A stretch of DNA of 64,000 nucleotides from assembly GCA_021234155.1 (NCBI GenBank), contig JAJEKV010000086.1, positions 746,001-810,000 of the forward strand. The letters run 5' to 3'. This document shows positions 33,280-44,319 of the stretch, in pieces. The stretch is from Isoetes taiwanensis (Eukaryota > Streptophyta > Lycopodiopsida > Isoetales > Isoetaceae). The translations under genes and the position numbers were made by a program. Below the pieces are notes generated by a model, which worked only from the letters and a program-made list of their open reading frames with translations, was not told the origin of the DNA and did not search any database. Each line of letters opens with the position of its first letter. Within the stretch, counting starts at the first letter, position 1.

Positions 33280-34539
33280 CATGCCAAACGACAATCTTGT
33301 CGTCATCAATTTCTCCGCGACGTCCCTGACTACACCATGGTTGCAGGACATCTTTACAAAAAGGGTAAGGATACCATCCTTCGACGCTGTGTTCTACCTC
33401 ATGAAGTTCCGGATATTGTCCGAAGCTCATCAAGGGCTAGGTGGTGGTCATTTTCATGGTGACACCACGCACGCAAAAATCCTTCTAGCTGGGTATTTTT
33501 GGCCCACTCTTCAAAGACGCCACGCCCACGCCCATTGCGTGTGATGCTTGCCAGCGTGTGGGACGGCCCACGGCCCGTGACGCTCTTCCCTTGACGCCGG
33601 TCGCCACGCCACTTCCCTTCAGCAAATGGGGAATGGATTTTGTGGGACCCATCGATCCTCCTCCGCGGCACACCCATGCCCGCTACATTCAGTTCTCACC
33701 GACTACGCTACTAAATGGGCGGAAGCTTGCGCACTTCCGGACAACACCGCGGCAAGCGGTAAAGGTCCTATATCAACAAATTATCACGCGATTTGGCTGC
33801 CCCACGGGCTGGTCGGTGATCGTGGTGTCCATTTTATCAATCATACCATCAAGGAGCTGGCGGATTATCTCCCCGATACATCATCACAAGAGCACACCTT
33901 ACTATCCTCAAGGTAATGGTTTTGGCGAGTAAAGCACGAACAAAACTCGGTCACAATTCTCAAGAAAATTTGTGGCGCTTCTCCATACATGTTGGCAAAC
34001 CAAGCTTCCTCTTGTTCTTTGGGCCTACAATACTTGTTTCAAAATAGCTACAGTCACACTCCTTTCAAATTGGTTTATGGCGGGAAGCTCTCATGCCGTT
34101 TGAATACATCCTACCAACTCTCCGTTTTCAACCTCTCACGCCCATAATCCGCTTTCTTGCACTCAAAGAAAGGGTCTATCAATTGGAACAGCTGGATGAA
34201 CTTAGAAGGGATGCTTATCTTCGTGTTCTTCATGGACAACAGTTGCAAAAATCTTTACATGACAAACGTCTGAAGACAAAAACATTCAACGAAGGAGATT
34301 TGGTTCTTCTTTATGATTCTCGGTACAAAAATTTTCCGGGTAAACTTAAGTTTCGTTGGCTTGGCCCTTATCAAATTGTTCAAGTGGTTCGACCCAGCGT
34401 TTTTCAACTGGCTGAGTTAGATGGCACTCCATTACCTACACTGGTTAATGGCTTTCGCCTCAAAACATTTCATCATACCGAAAGCGACAATCAACAAACA
34501 GATGCAGTTCAAGACACAACCACAACCGAAAGTGACTAA
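33280..34539 (+). pseudogene. Element T integrase
   Basis: Pieces in order: FLRDVPDYTMVAGHLYKKGK and LRRCVLPHEVPDIV, a zinc-finger-like segment near 33425-33550 (GHFHGDTTHAKILLAGYFWP), core GMDFVGPIDPPPRHTHARYI (first Asp), VLTDYATKWAEACALPDNTA, GDRGVHFINHTIKELADYLP (second Asp region), a broken YHPQGNG-like site near 33910, and SHTPFKLVYGGKLS. The 148-codon tail (34093-34539) has the integrase C-terminal SH3-like motif: FNEGDLVLLYDSRYKNFPGK, then LKFRWLGPYQIVQVVRPSVF. No chromodomain is seen. Confidence 0.8.
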
Positions 34540-35482
34540 AACAGTGGCATATTATATTATAGGTGGAAATTTTTACAAAATGTGGGCACAACCCAGCTAT
34601 TTCCGCTATGGGCACTGCCCTATATACAAAAACGGGCTCAGAGCCCTATCTACTAAAAACCTAAGAAGAAAAACCCTCTACTCCGGGTTCGGAGCAGAGG
34701 TGATCTTGAGGGAGGTGGTAGAGGTTCCTTTCGGGGGTCCCAACGAAGGTGCAGAACCACCTCCATCCCGTTGGTCTTAGGATCGGGATGTTCAGCCATC
34801 CCGGTACACCAGCCATCCATTCTCAGGCCACGATTGTGGCAGCGCCAGAGGTCCAGACAATCCATCTTGCAGGTAATCCACTCCTGACAGTTAGTGGGCA
34901 TGGTGCAGTTCTCGTTCAAACCAGCAGCAGCCATGCTGAGTGCCATCGAATGTCTTCGCTTCACTCCCGGTTCGTCTTATATAGCCAACCGAGGAACTCC
35001 CTGTCGCCGTGGACCAATCAAAAAAAAATCGCCAACGTGTTTGCAATGCAAGGCTGTTTCTAAACATAGAATCTGTTCTCCCGCCACATATCTAGCCATG
35101 GTACCCTCTGACACATTCGTTTTAATGATATCCCATTTCGAGTTGCCAGCATTAAATGCCATTGCTTCTTTTCATACCCGTCACACATTAATATGTGTCC
35201 TTTGGCCACCTGTCACATCCGATCATTTTCTCACGTCTCATCTGCACCGTTCATTGCTTCTCCCTTGGTTGTTTGGGGACTTAGCCAAATTCCTGCCTCT
35301 CAATCGCCTCCTTGGCATCTTTCAACACCTGGCACCATCAACGGTTGCCGTTTCGTCCTCATCATGCCTCTTCGCCTCCATTTGCGCGCCCTAAACCTTT
35401 TCGTCCCTCTGCGCCTTCGTCCTCCGTTCTTTGCCTTCGTCCTCCGCCCTTGAATCACTGTTCTTTTCCGCAAATCTTTGCC
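34540..35482 (+). other. Spacer between element T pol and its extra ORF
   Basis: About 940 bp with no coding sequence I can support. It contains TATATACAAAAACGG at 34620-34634 as a loose TATA-like stretch. Confidence 0.4.
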
Positions 35483-38472
35483 ATGGCTGCACCAAAATTT
35501 TCTACACTTCAAGCTACTGCTCCCAGGGAACCGGCTCTTTTCGAGTCTGTATCTTTCTTGACGCCCACTTTCCGTGAAGCCCTTGTTGGCCCGAATCGTG
35601 AAGTCGCAGAACGCCAGAAACTTTACGAATTCTCTCAAATGGAACTTCCGGCTCCAAATCCTGACCAGTTGAAGCAGTTCATCGCTAACATCGTCAACAG
35701 CCCGCATGGATACACCACAGTGGTCGATGGCACCACCATTTCGCTGACTCAACACCTGATTTCAGAGGTATTCCATATTCCTTTGCAAACCCCTTGTTTA
35801 TCTTGGTCTGCCATACAGGATCTAGATGTCACTGAGTTTGGTGCACCTCCTTATCACGCCAATGTGCATCGCCTGACAAATATAGACAAACCCCATGAAA
35901 CTTTTGTTAAGTTTTACGTGGCGCGAAGTTCCTTGGGTATTCTATCAAGAACACCCATATCAATAAGCCTTTCTATAATATTGTGCTCACTGCTACGCAC
36001 TCCAACCAACACATTGATTGGCCCCAATTGCTGTTCTACCGTCTTCTCCAAGAAGTGGACCGTCTTCGGGTTGCCACTTCTATTTCTGAAGTATCCGTGG
36101 GAGGCCACCTTCAAGCCATTATTCGTCATTACTTTCCTCCCACACCTCCTCATTCTCATGATTCCACTCAGCGGTCCCTTCCTCAGACTCACCAAGTCGG
36201 CACTTCACGCCCTTCTTCCTCTGGTCATGTCAAAAATCCGCACTCCCATGTCACTGTCTCCTCCTCCGCTACAAAATCCAAGCATTCCCGTTCACACCAT
36301 GTTTCACAAACATCGCAAACTAGGCCACAGCAGGCTCCACCACCACGACACCCTCGTCAGTTGTTGTATCAGTATCAGCAGGATGCTCAAGCTGCTTTTC
36401 TCAAGTTACAAGAATCCCAAGACGCTCTTATGAATGGGGTTCAAACGGCCCTAGAGGCCTCAGATGCGGTTCACAGTGACCTTCAAGCTGCCACTGCACA
36501 AGTTCAAACTTTGGAGGCCCAACTTCAAGACAAGCACGGAGCTCTCTTACAGGCCCGTATAGATCTCAAAAGTGCACAGGATCAGACCAGCCTACTTACA
36601 GATCAGCAGGCTCAACTCCAATCCGAAATTCAGGACTTATTGGAGCAAAACAAGTCCAAAGATACTCTCCTGAGTGACAAAGAGAAAGATATAGCTAAGC
36701 TTGACGCCTTGTACTCAGAGCTTTGTGACAATTACAGCACTCAAGTTCAAAACCTTACCGAGCGTGACGCTCAAATTGCCTCTCTGACGGCTCAGCTCTC
36801 CACGCAGACTTCACAGCTCACATCTCTCCAAGATCAGCTTACGGAGGTACAGAAACAGAAAATTCTTGATGACGCGGAGATTGCCGTGCTTCGACTCAAT
36901 GCTCCTGGGCAATCCACCTCACAGGTCCACACTTCTCATAAACGGGTCCGTGACCAGTCACGCCTTCTGTTAGAAAAGGACCACAGGATCCGTGACCTTG
37001 AACAACAGTTACAGCACGCTATTCAGTCTGCTGATGAGGCACAGACCAAACTTGACGGCTATATTGCCATCGTTAGCCAGCTGCCTGTTGATTTCCCAGT
37101 TCCTTCCTGCTATCTGGATTATGTGGTTGCCCGCCGCCACCTCTTTCTTCTGAAGTGGCATGGGGCTGATGGTCCTGTGGATGTTCACTGCGCAAGACTT
37201 GTAGATTTTCTTCGGATCGGCGAACTCTCAATTGAAGACAAAGGTTTATGCTGTGCCCTTTTAGTCTTTGATCTCATTCACTGCGACGATCCGGACTTCA
37301 TCACCTTCAGAATTGTTCAGCCCATGGCTTACATCTTTCATGATTTCTATCTGGGTGATACACAGGAGAGCTTTCGGGATGGGCCACGACAGAACTTTCA
37401 GGGTGACCCCACTCTTCAATGGTTGCTTCAGGATAACAACCCCTATCTCGCTGATCATGCTCAGACCCACGCTCTTCATCAAGAGTACATGCCTGAGCTT
37501 GCTCATCATTTGCCTCTCTGGCAAGCGGAAGTGCTGCAACAAATAAGGAAGTATCTGGGACATCCCGAGGATCTTCCCTATGCACAAGTTTACATGCAAC
37601 ACCTCGCCGGGTACAATCAATTGCGTGCTCTTCTGGATAGCAAAACAGTCCCCACGGGCTGGGATAGCCCTCCTGTCAACTCTCAACTCTCTGCCTCTGT
37701 CTGGGATCGATGGTGCAAAGCCCTTGATCCGGCCCTTGTCAGTGAATTCCGGGAGCAGGCTCAGCAACCCACCCCTCTCCCTATGCTTCCCTAGGTGTTC
37801 CTCCACGCCCGTGTTCCGACCTCGACGATTTGGCATCGCCCATTTTGGACCAAGGTCATGGATGGCCATGCTGGATGGACTCCACCTCAGATCTCGACAG
37901 ATCTCCGGTGGGATCCCCGTTTTGTTCGCCGCTCCAATTGGGAGGAGGGTGCCACTCTTGATAACACCATGAATTGGATCTATATTGCTAATGAGCGTGG
38001 TTGGCAACACCCTGCTGATGCGCTTCATGGTCTTGACACCTTCTTGCGTAATCTTTGCCACCTCACCGGATCCTTCACCCATCTTCAAGCGGGTTTTTGT
38101 GCTGCTCTCAAATGCATCTTGCTCAGCTCCTTAAATCGACAAATGTCCATTTTTCACTTGCAATCCGAATGCGGTCGCGGGTGCCTTCGGCCTCGGACAC
38201 TGCCTGCTCATGGAATGTCAGTTTGTTTCTTCCGACGCCCATGCTGCCCTTGAAGACATGGTGCGATCTGGTTTTCTCATTGATGCAGATCCTGCCCTTG
38301 GCCTCAACACTCCTCCTGCTCTACAAACACGCCAGGATCTCATTGGCAAGTACCATAATGGTGCCCGTCCTCACTCCCGTGAGGATCACTTTCAGATGTG
38401 CACGGCTTCAGCCCTCGAAACACTTCCTCCTTTTCTTCACTCCGAGTGTCGTTTGGTGGGGGGGGAGTGTTA
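35483..38472 (+). pseudogene. Element T extra ORF: mobile-domain-like N-terminus plus long coiled coil
   Basis: Nearly 3 kb between pol and the 3' LTR. It starts MAAPKFSTLQATAPREPALF at 35483. The N-terminal part has QMELPAPNPDQLKQFIANIV, HGYTTVVDGTTISLTQHLIS and EVFHIPLQTP, which resembles the plant mobile domain found in transposon-derived plant proteins (from memory). After a frameshift near 35930-35980 it is open to 37794 (35983-37794): a Ser/His/Pro-rich linker, a coiled coil of about 230 residues (LQAATAQVQTLEAQLQDKHG through DHRIRDLEQQLQHAIQSADE), then a globular C-terminus (LPVDFPVPSCYLDYVVARRH). An in-frame TAG at 37792 is followed by same-frame coding (WTKVMDGHAGWTPPQISTDL), then a shift to a frame ending HSECRLVGGEC at the 3' LTR. 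Function unknown. Confidence 0.7.
38456..38467 (+). other. Element T polypurine tract
   Basis: GGTGGGGGGGGAG immediately before the 3' LTR, the expected site of plus-strand priming. Confidence 0.85.
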
Positions 38473-39030
38473 GTCCTGTGCCTCCTGGTACAGGACTATT
38501 CATGCATACGACGGACCAGGTCAAGAACAAGGACCCGCAGTCAACCACGGGTCAGCCATCCAAGGCCCCGCAGAAGACCAAGCAGCAGCCTATCAAGAGG
38601 CGCCGCTCAGACAAGTGACGGGCCATCACCGCCCGCGTCAGCGTGATCCCAGGCACCTCAAGAGGCACCGCCAGCAGTCCTGCAAATCAGGCCTCCTTCA
38701 AGGAGTCGGCACCGAGATCAGTCAGAGTGTCTATATTGGGCCAAAGGCCATTGTACTATATATATGAGTAGAGCTAGCACATGAAGGCTAGATGAGTTTT
38801 GAGTCTTGTCTCTCTTCAGTCTTCTCTCGATTGCGAGAGCTTATGTATGTTCATCATTGATATCAAGGAAGCTTATCATTTTCCTCTCATTGTTCTCTTC
38901 TGTTCTGTTTTCTTCTTCTTGTTCTTTTCTTGCAAATCCCGCGTGACATAGTCCCCCGAATTCTCCTTTAGATCCAAGGGTCCTCACAGAGGGCTGTCTT
39001 GCAGGAGTTCCCGAACCCAGACCCCAAACA
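38468..39030 (+). repeat. Element T 3' LTR
   Basis: 563 bp, the counterpart of 27998-28556 with scattered small differences. It is followed by the duplicated AAGCT. Confidence 0.95.
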
Positions 39031-39035
39031 AAGCT

Positions 39036-39451
39036 GAGACTTCGAATAGGGGCTCAAATGATGGTTTTCAAGGAGCAATTGATGCTTTGAATGAGAAGTG
39101 GCTGATATGCATGAAAGGGAGTCGAAGGCTAATAATTTCAGAATTTCTGGCCTACCAGAAAAGGAGAATGAGGACACAAGCATGGCTGTTCAAACATTTC
39201 TTGCAGAGAATATGCAGGTGCAGGTGGATATTTTGGAGGCTTACCGGGTTGGAAGGAAGGGGGAAGGAACACGGAATGTGTTGGTGAAGTGCGCATCCAA
39301 GGAAGCGAAGGCTCGGGTTATGCAGAAGCGAACATTGCTTAAGGGCAAATATATATGGGTCAATGACGACTTAACTAAGACCCAATTTCAGCAGAGAAGA
39401 AAAGATCTTCAGAGGATGAAGGAGGCAAGAGCGGCTGGACAACGTGCTTAG
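39036..39451 (+). pseudogene. LINE-B ORF1 C-terminal part
   Basis: Continuation of LINE-B ORF1 after element T: AIDALNEKW, then (next frame) ADMHERESKANNFRISGLPE, TFLAENMQVQVDILEAYRVG, NVLVKCASKEAKARVMQKRT and LLKGKYIWVNDDLTKTQFQQ. It closely matches the RRM-like and C-terminal parts of LINE-A ORF1. The stop is at 39449-39451. One frameshift lies near 39090. Confidence 0.82.
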
Positions 39452-39502
39452 TGAAGAGGCGGAAAAGTGATTGTGGAGGATGCATAGGAAGTAGCGACCG
39501 CC

Positions 39503-42500
39503 AGGTTAGTTTGCTGGAATGTAAATACGTTAAAAAGTAGTAAGATCTGTGCTATGGATGACTTGCTAGCAAATGTAGACATAGTTTTCTTTTTGGAAAC
39601 ATGTGAGCATGAGGAAAAGGCTCTTCCAGATATTTCTGGTTTTACGCTATTGCATTCAGTATGGAATAAGAAGGGCTGGAATCTTAAGGGTACAAGTGGT
39701 ATTGCATGCTATGCTCGCAATGAAATTGCACATGCAGTGTGTGTTTTGACACATAAGGCAACTGCACAATACATTTGGATTGAATTGCCAGGTAGGGGCA
39801 ACAAGATATATGTAGCTGGTTGTTATTTCCCCCCAAGGGAATCACCTGTGTATAACAAAGGAGATCTGGATAAGGATGACCCATTCTTTCACTAGCAGGA
39901 TATACTAGCTTTGGGTTTGGCAGGGGAAGTGCTATTGTTAGGAGACTTTAATGGGCGTACGGGAAACCATCAAGCAGCTTTGGTGGGCCTAGATGGAGAA
40001 GCAGAATGGTTGGAAATGCTGGATGATACTGAGCTGAAGACAATTGGATGGAGAAGAACATCAGAAGACAATGTGAAATGGCTGACACCACAGGGGCGTC
40101 ATGTCTTACATATGTGTAGCGGTTTTGAGATGGTGATCTTCAATGGCACGGATAGGTACCCAGGCTCTGGTAAGCGCACTTGTAAAAATGCTAGCATGGT
40201 GGATTATGTTATTGCCAAACCTACTTTTGCAGAACATGTTATTAGCTTACACATTGGAGATGAGAATGAAAGCTCGGATCATGTACCTTTGCTCATTGAA
40301 CTTCATGTACAGTGGCATCATAGGGCAGCAAGAAGATACATATAAAGGTAAATGGATGTCTCTCAAGTATGATAAAGCTCATGAATATAGCGAGATATGC
40401 GAACAGAAAATGGCATCTTTTGCATGGCCCAGATCAGTAGGGGATATGAGTGAGGCGTTGTCTAGGGTTTTGCTTGAATCAGCGGATGAATGTTTTGTAT
40501 CCCACCGGCAACGGAAGGGACTGCCATGTAATGGATGGTTTGACATGGAATGTAAACAGCAGAGGCAAAAATTTAGAGCAGCACAAGGGGCAGCTAAAGT
40601 ACAGGAAAGGAGAGTGTATACCAAGCTGGTCAAAAATAAGAAGAAGGCATATTTACATCATAAACATAGGCGAATGGTGGAAGAACTGTTGGTTGATCCA
40701 AATTTTTTTTGGAATAGGCTTAAACCCTTGAAGCATGGGGGTAATGTGTTGCAAGCGGAGGCACTAATGGAGCATGTACGCAATTTATACCATGTTCATG
40801 GAGTTGAGGATAAGATGGCCGAAGAGACATGTGAGATGGATGATATGCTTACCTTTACTCTGGAGGATGTTCAGGTGGGACTCAAGAGGCTTGCTAATGG
40901 CAAAGCGGCAGATGCTTATGGCCTTAAGGCCGAAATGCTTAAATGGGCTGGAGAAGCGGTTACGAATAGGCTGGTCGACATGTTCAATATGGCTTTGAGA
41001 GATGGATTTCCTAGGTCCTGGCAGGTCAATAGGGTTGTGCCATTGCACAAGTCAGGGGATGCATCTGATCCGGGTAACTACCATACCATTATGGTTGGCA
41101 GCCTTTACGCAAAACTGTATGCCTCTATACTTGAGGGCAAAATAAGCAACTGGGCAGAGGATCACAATGCTAGAGCAATAGGCCAAGCGGGCTTTAGACC
41201 TAAAAAGTCTACAACTGACTATTTGGTCACCCTTCGTGCTATGATGGATTCAGTGGTAGGAAAAAGGAAACCTTTGTATGCTGTGTTTGTGGATTTCAGC
41301 AAGGCCTTTGACATGGTGAATAGGCAAAATCTGTATCATAGGATGGTAGATTTGGGCATCCCGATGGGGCTTAGGCATGCGGTAAGTGTTCTTTATAAAA
41401 AAGTACTCGTGCAACTCTCTTTCCCTTTTGTTGGGATGTGTGATGAGGTAGTAGAGAGTAATATGGGAGTTAAACAGGGGTGTCCTTTGTCGCCTACCTT
41501 GTTTGGATTGTTCATAGATCAGCTGGAGGGGTGGATAAGAGCACATGGAGGGGATGGTACATCCTTGAATGGGTATGTAATTATGCTCTTGCTATATGCT
41601 GATGATATTGTGCTGCTATCTCGGAGCATACAGGGGATGCAAAGACATTTGGATGTGCGTGCTGCTTTTTGTGATGCGAAAAGTATGCAGGTGAATCTGG
41701 AAAAGACTAAGGCTGTTGTTTTTGGAGCGAATAAAACAGATCATGTGCGGCTACTTTATAAGGGTAAGCAAGTTGAGGTCGTTGAAAGCTATAAGTATCT
41801 GGGTTTGACTGTAGACAAAAGTCCGAATTGGAATCAGGCGGTCGAACATAGAGTGATGCACTATATGCAATGCAGAGAAGGTGTGTGAATGCTGACATTT
41901 GGAACTTTGAAATGAAACGCATGCTCTTTAAAGTATTGGTACAAACGGTTATACTGTATGGTTGTAAAGCCTGGGGGCCAGGCCTCGCTAATGATGGGTG
42001 GAAAAAGGTGGAAAAAATACAAAAGAAAGTTTTTCACACAGAACTGGGCACTAAAATGCAAACACCATATGATATGATGTTAGGAGAGTGCGGGATGATA
42101 CCCCTTGAAGCTGAAGCTCTTTGCAATAAGGTTTTATATGATATGCCCAGGAATAGCTTGCCAAGAATTGCTGCAGCAGAGAGTAGTGACAAAGATTGGT
42201 ACGCGGATATTAGTAGATGGCTGGTGAAATGGGGGATGGATATTCACGAATTGCAGATGAATCAGGAAGATATTGAGGGATGGGTTCGGAAGAGTGTTCT
42301 CACTAAGACATGGAGTACGCCAGCTGTGAAGAAAGAGTACTATCGGACTCAGATGAATCCCACATTGAAGGCATCGCAGTATCTTAGTGAACCCATATCT
42401 ATGAAGCATAGGCAAGCAATTGCGAGGATCCAGTTAAGCTCGCACCATTTTGGTATGGAGATCGGGAGATGGGCAGACATCGCTCATGATCTTAGACACT

Positions 42501-42787
42501 GTAACTTGTGTAGTGACGGTGTGGTGGAGGATGAGGCTCATATCTTACTTTGTTGCCGTGCTTATTCAGACTTAAGAGTCATACATGGGATCAGTGCTAC
42601 CTCCCTTGAGGAGTTCTTTCGGTACCCAAGGGCATCCATTGGGGGATATATTATTGACATTCTTAAACATAGAGATGCTTGTTTGAAAAATCAGAAGGTA
42701 CGAGAGATTGAGATAGAGGAGCCCAGTGTGTTACTCTCAGAAGATGCACTGGATGATTTGTTTTATAATTTTGAATGTAACTTGTAA
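39503..42787 (+). pseudogene. LINE-B ORF2: AP endonuclease, RT and CCHC domain, nearly intact
   Basis: Reads RLVCWNVNTLKSSKICAMDD, then endonuclease motifs FLETCEHEE, GCYFPPRE, GDFNGRT, SMVDYVIAKP and SDHVPLL (39554-40345). The RT (40143-41888) has GKAADAYGLKAEMLKWAG, GQAGFRPKKSTTDYLV, AVFVDFSKAFDMVN, MGVKQGCPLSPTLFGLFIDQ and the catalytic YADD in LLLYADDIVL. The thumb and C-terminal part (41870-42787) has FKVLVQTVILYGCKAWGPG, RTQMNPTLKASQYL and the zinc motif CNLCSDGVVEDEAHILLCC. One TAG (39893-39895) and frameshifts near 40320 and 41870 are the only clear lesions, so this copy is young. All domains needed for target-primed reverse transcription are present. Confidence 0.92.
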
Positions 42788-42789
42788 AT

Positions 42790-42817
42790 GTCTCATAGAC
42801 CTGGTGGTCTCGAAGAC
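42790..42817 (+). other. LINE-B 3' hairpin
   Basis: GTCT-CAT-AGACC-TGGT-GGTCT-CGA-AGAC right after the ORF2 stop, followed by GGAATAATAG. It is the counterpart of the hairpins at 26969-27001 and 6364-6394. Confidence 0.6.
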
Positions 42818-42825
42818 GGAATAAT

Positions 42826-43000
<175 letters not shown>

Positions 43001-43149
43001 CCAATTTCAAAACAAAGTATGTCTCAAGTTCGAGGGTGCCCAGTGTTGCGTTCAATGTAAAGTGGTATCTACTCCTCTTACTCCTCTTTCCTCTCTTGAA
43101 ATTGGCATCCTTGTTTAGGTTGTTGCAGGTTTGACTTGCATAGGATCTG

Positions 43150-43990
43150 TTGCTGGGGGCTGGTGCACCAATTGCCAAGCCAGTGAATATCCCTCTTTCT
43201 CCACAAGAGCTTTGGAAATATATTTGCTCATTATACCATATAGCTAGAGAAAGAGGTAACATGAAGAAAAACTCAGATTTAACATGCTCTGAGGAGGATG
43301 TAACTGCAGGAATACATAAACTAACTAATGGTAAAGCGAGAGATGTCCAAGGAATGGATGCTGAACTTTTAAAATAGGCAATCAGCCAGCTATATACTAG
43401 AGTTACAAAAATGTTGAACGCAGCTCTAGCACAAGGCTTTCGTGTGTCATGATAGACAAGTTGCATGCCTATCTGTAAAGGAGGCAATCCTCTAGAAGCA
43501 AATAACTATCTTACTCCAATAGTAACCACTCTCTTTTTAAAGTTATTTGTCTCTATAATAGAGAAAAAACTTAGTAGGTGAGCTGAAGAAAAGAAGATGC
43601 GGGCAATGTCACAAACCGGATTTAAAATGAATGAATGAAATAATTTTTATCGTCCATGAAGCCCAATTCAGAGCCAATAGATCTACAACAGACCGTTAAA
43701 AATGACTATGGATTCAGTCAAAAGCAAGATAAAGCTAGTATATATTCTTTTTATGGATTTCAAAAAGGCATTTAACAAAGTGCCTCTAATAATAATTGAA
43801 GAGAATGGAACACTTGGAAGTGCCTAGGGAATCAGACTTTGTATAAGAAGGTAAACACTTGCAATTGCTGTTTTCTATATTGGGGTCAAACAAAGCTGTC
43901 CATTATCCCCAGCCTTATTTGGCTTGTTCGTAGATAGATAGATAGCTTATTTTGAATTTAATCATGCTCCAATAGAATATGACATTTTAT
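43150..43990 (+). pseudogene. LINE-F: degenerate LINE RT fragment
   Basis: Plus-strand LINE RT of a more divergent family. It has SPQELWKYICSLYHIARERG, CSEEDVTAGIHKLTNGKARD, VQGMDAELLK then a stop (43375), broken fingers/palm similarity, and GVKQSCPLSPALFGLFVDR near 43880-43935. The sequence after it is AT-rich and unassigned. Both ends are truncated. Confidence 0.75.
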
Positions 43991-44319
43991 ATATATATGT
44001 GGTGTATTTGTGCATAGTAGACTCTATATCTCTTTTTTAAATTTGGTTTTTCCGAGATGTTAAAAACTTTTTGGATTTTTTCCTTGGATTGGTTTGCCTA
44101 TGGTTGAGGTTTTTTTGGTGGCTGGAAATTTTTTTCGATCAACTAGAAATGAGAAAACAAGAAATAGGGGTTCCAAGGGGTAAGATTTTCTAGGATGTTT
44201 TTGTTGGATCAGATCGGCCTTCCTCAGCTGTCGGGAGATGGGCATATCTTCTCCACCTGTCGGGAGATCGATAGAGATGGCAGCAGCTTGCACCTGCGAT
44301 TAGGCAGGCAGCTATAAAA
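43991..44319. other. Unassigned, no supported gene
   Basis: Mostly low-complexity AT-rich sequence between LINE-F and the RPA1-like pseudogene. It has two near copies of TCTCC(A)CCTGTCGGGAGAT-like sequence (44227-44272). Confidence 0.4.

Larger units (their letters stand above)
27998..39030 (+). mobile_element. Element T: complete Ty3/gypsy LTR retrotransposon nested in LINE-B
   Basis: An 11-kb element. LTRs start TGTTAGTCCTG and end CCCCAAACA (27998-28556 and 38468-39030), flanked by the 5-bp duplication AAGCT (27993-27997 and 39031-39035). The primer site resembles tRNA-Asp and a G-rich polypurine tract precedes the 3' LTR. Gene order is Gag, protease, RT, RNase H, integrase, then an extra long ORF between pol and the 3' LTR, a layout reminiscent of Tat-lineage elements. 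Pol is broken by many frameshifts. Confidence 0.95.

Noticed and set aside
34093-34539. The 148-codon frame as a chromodomain protein of element T
   Set aside because: It shows the integrase C-terminal GDLVLLYDSR and KFRWLGPY motifs and ends without a chromodomain.
38210-38646. Frames overlapping the element T 3' LTR (also 27997-28314) as genes
   Set aside because: The Arg-rich parts lie wholly in LTR sequence duplicated at both ends. Only the part before 38473 belongs to the extra ORF.
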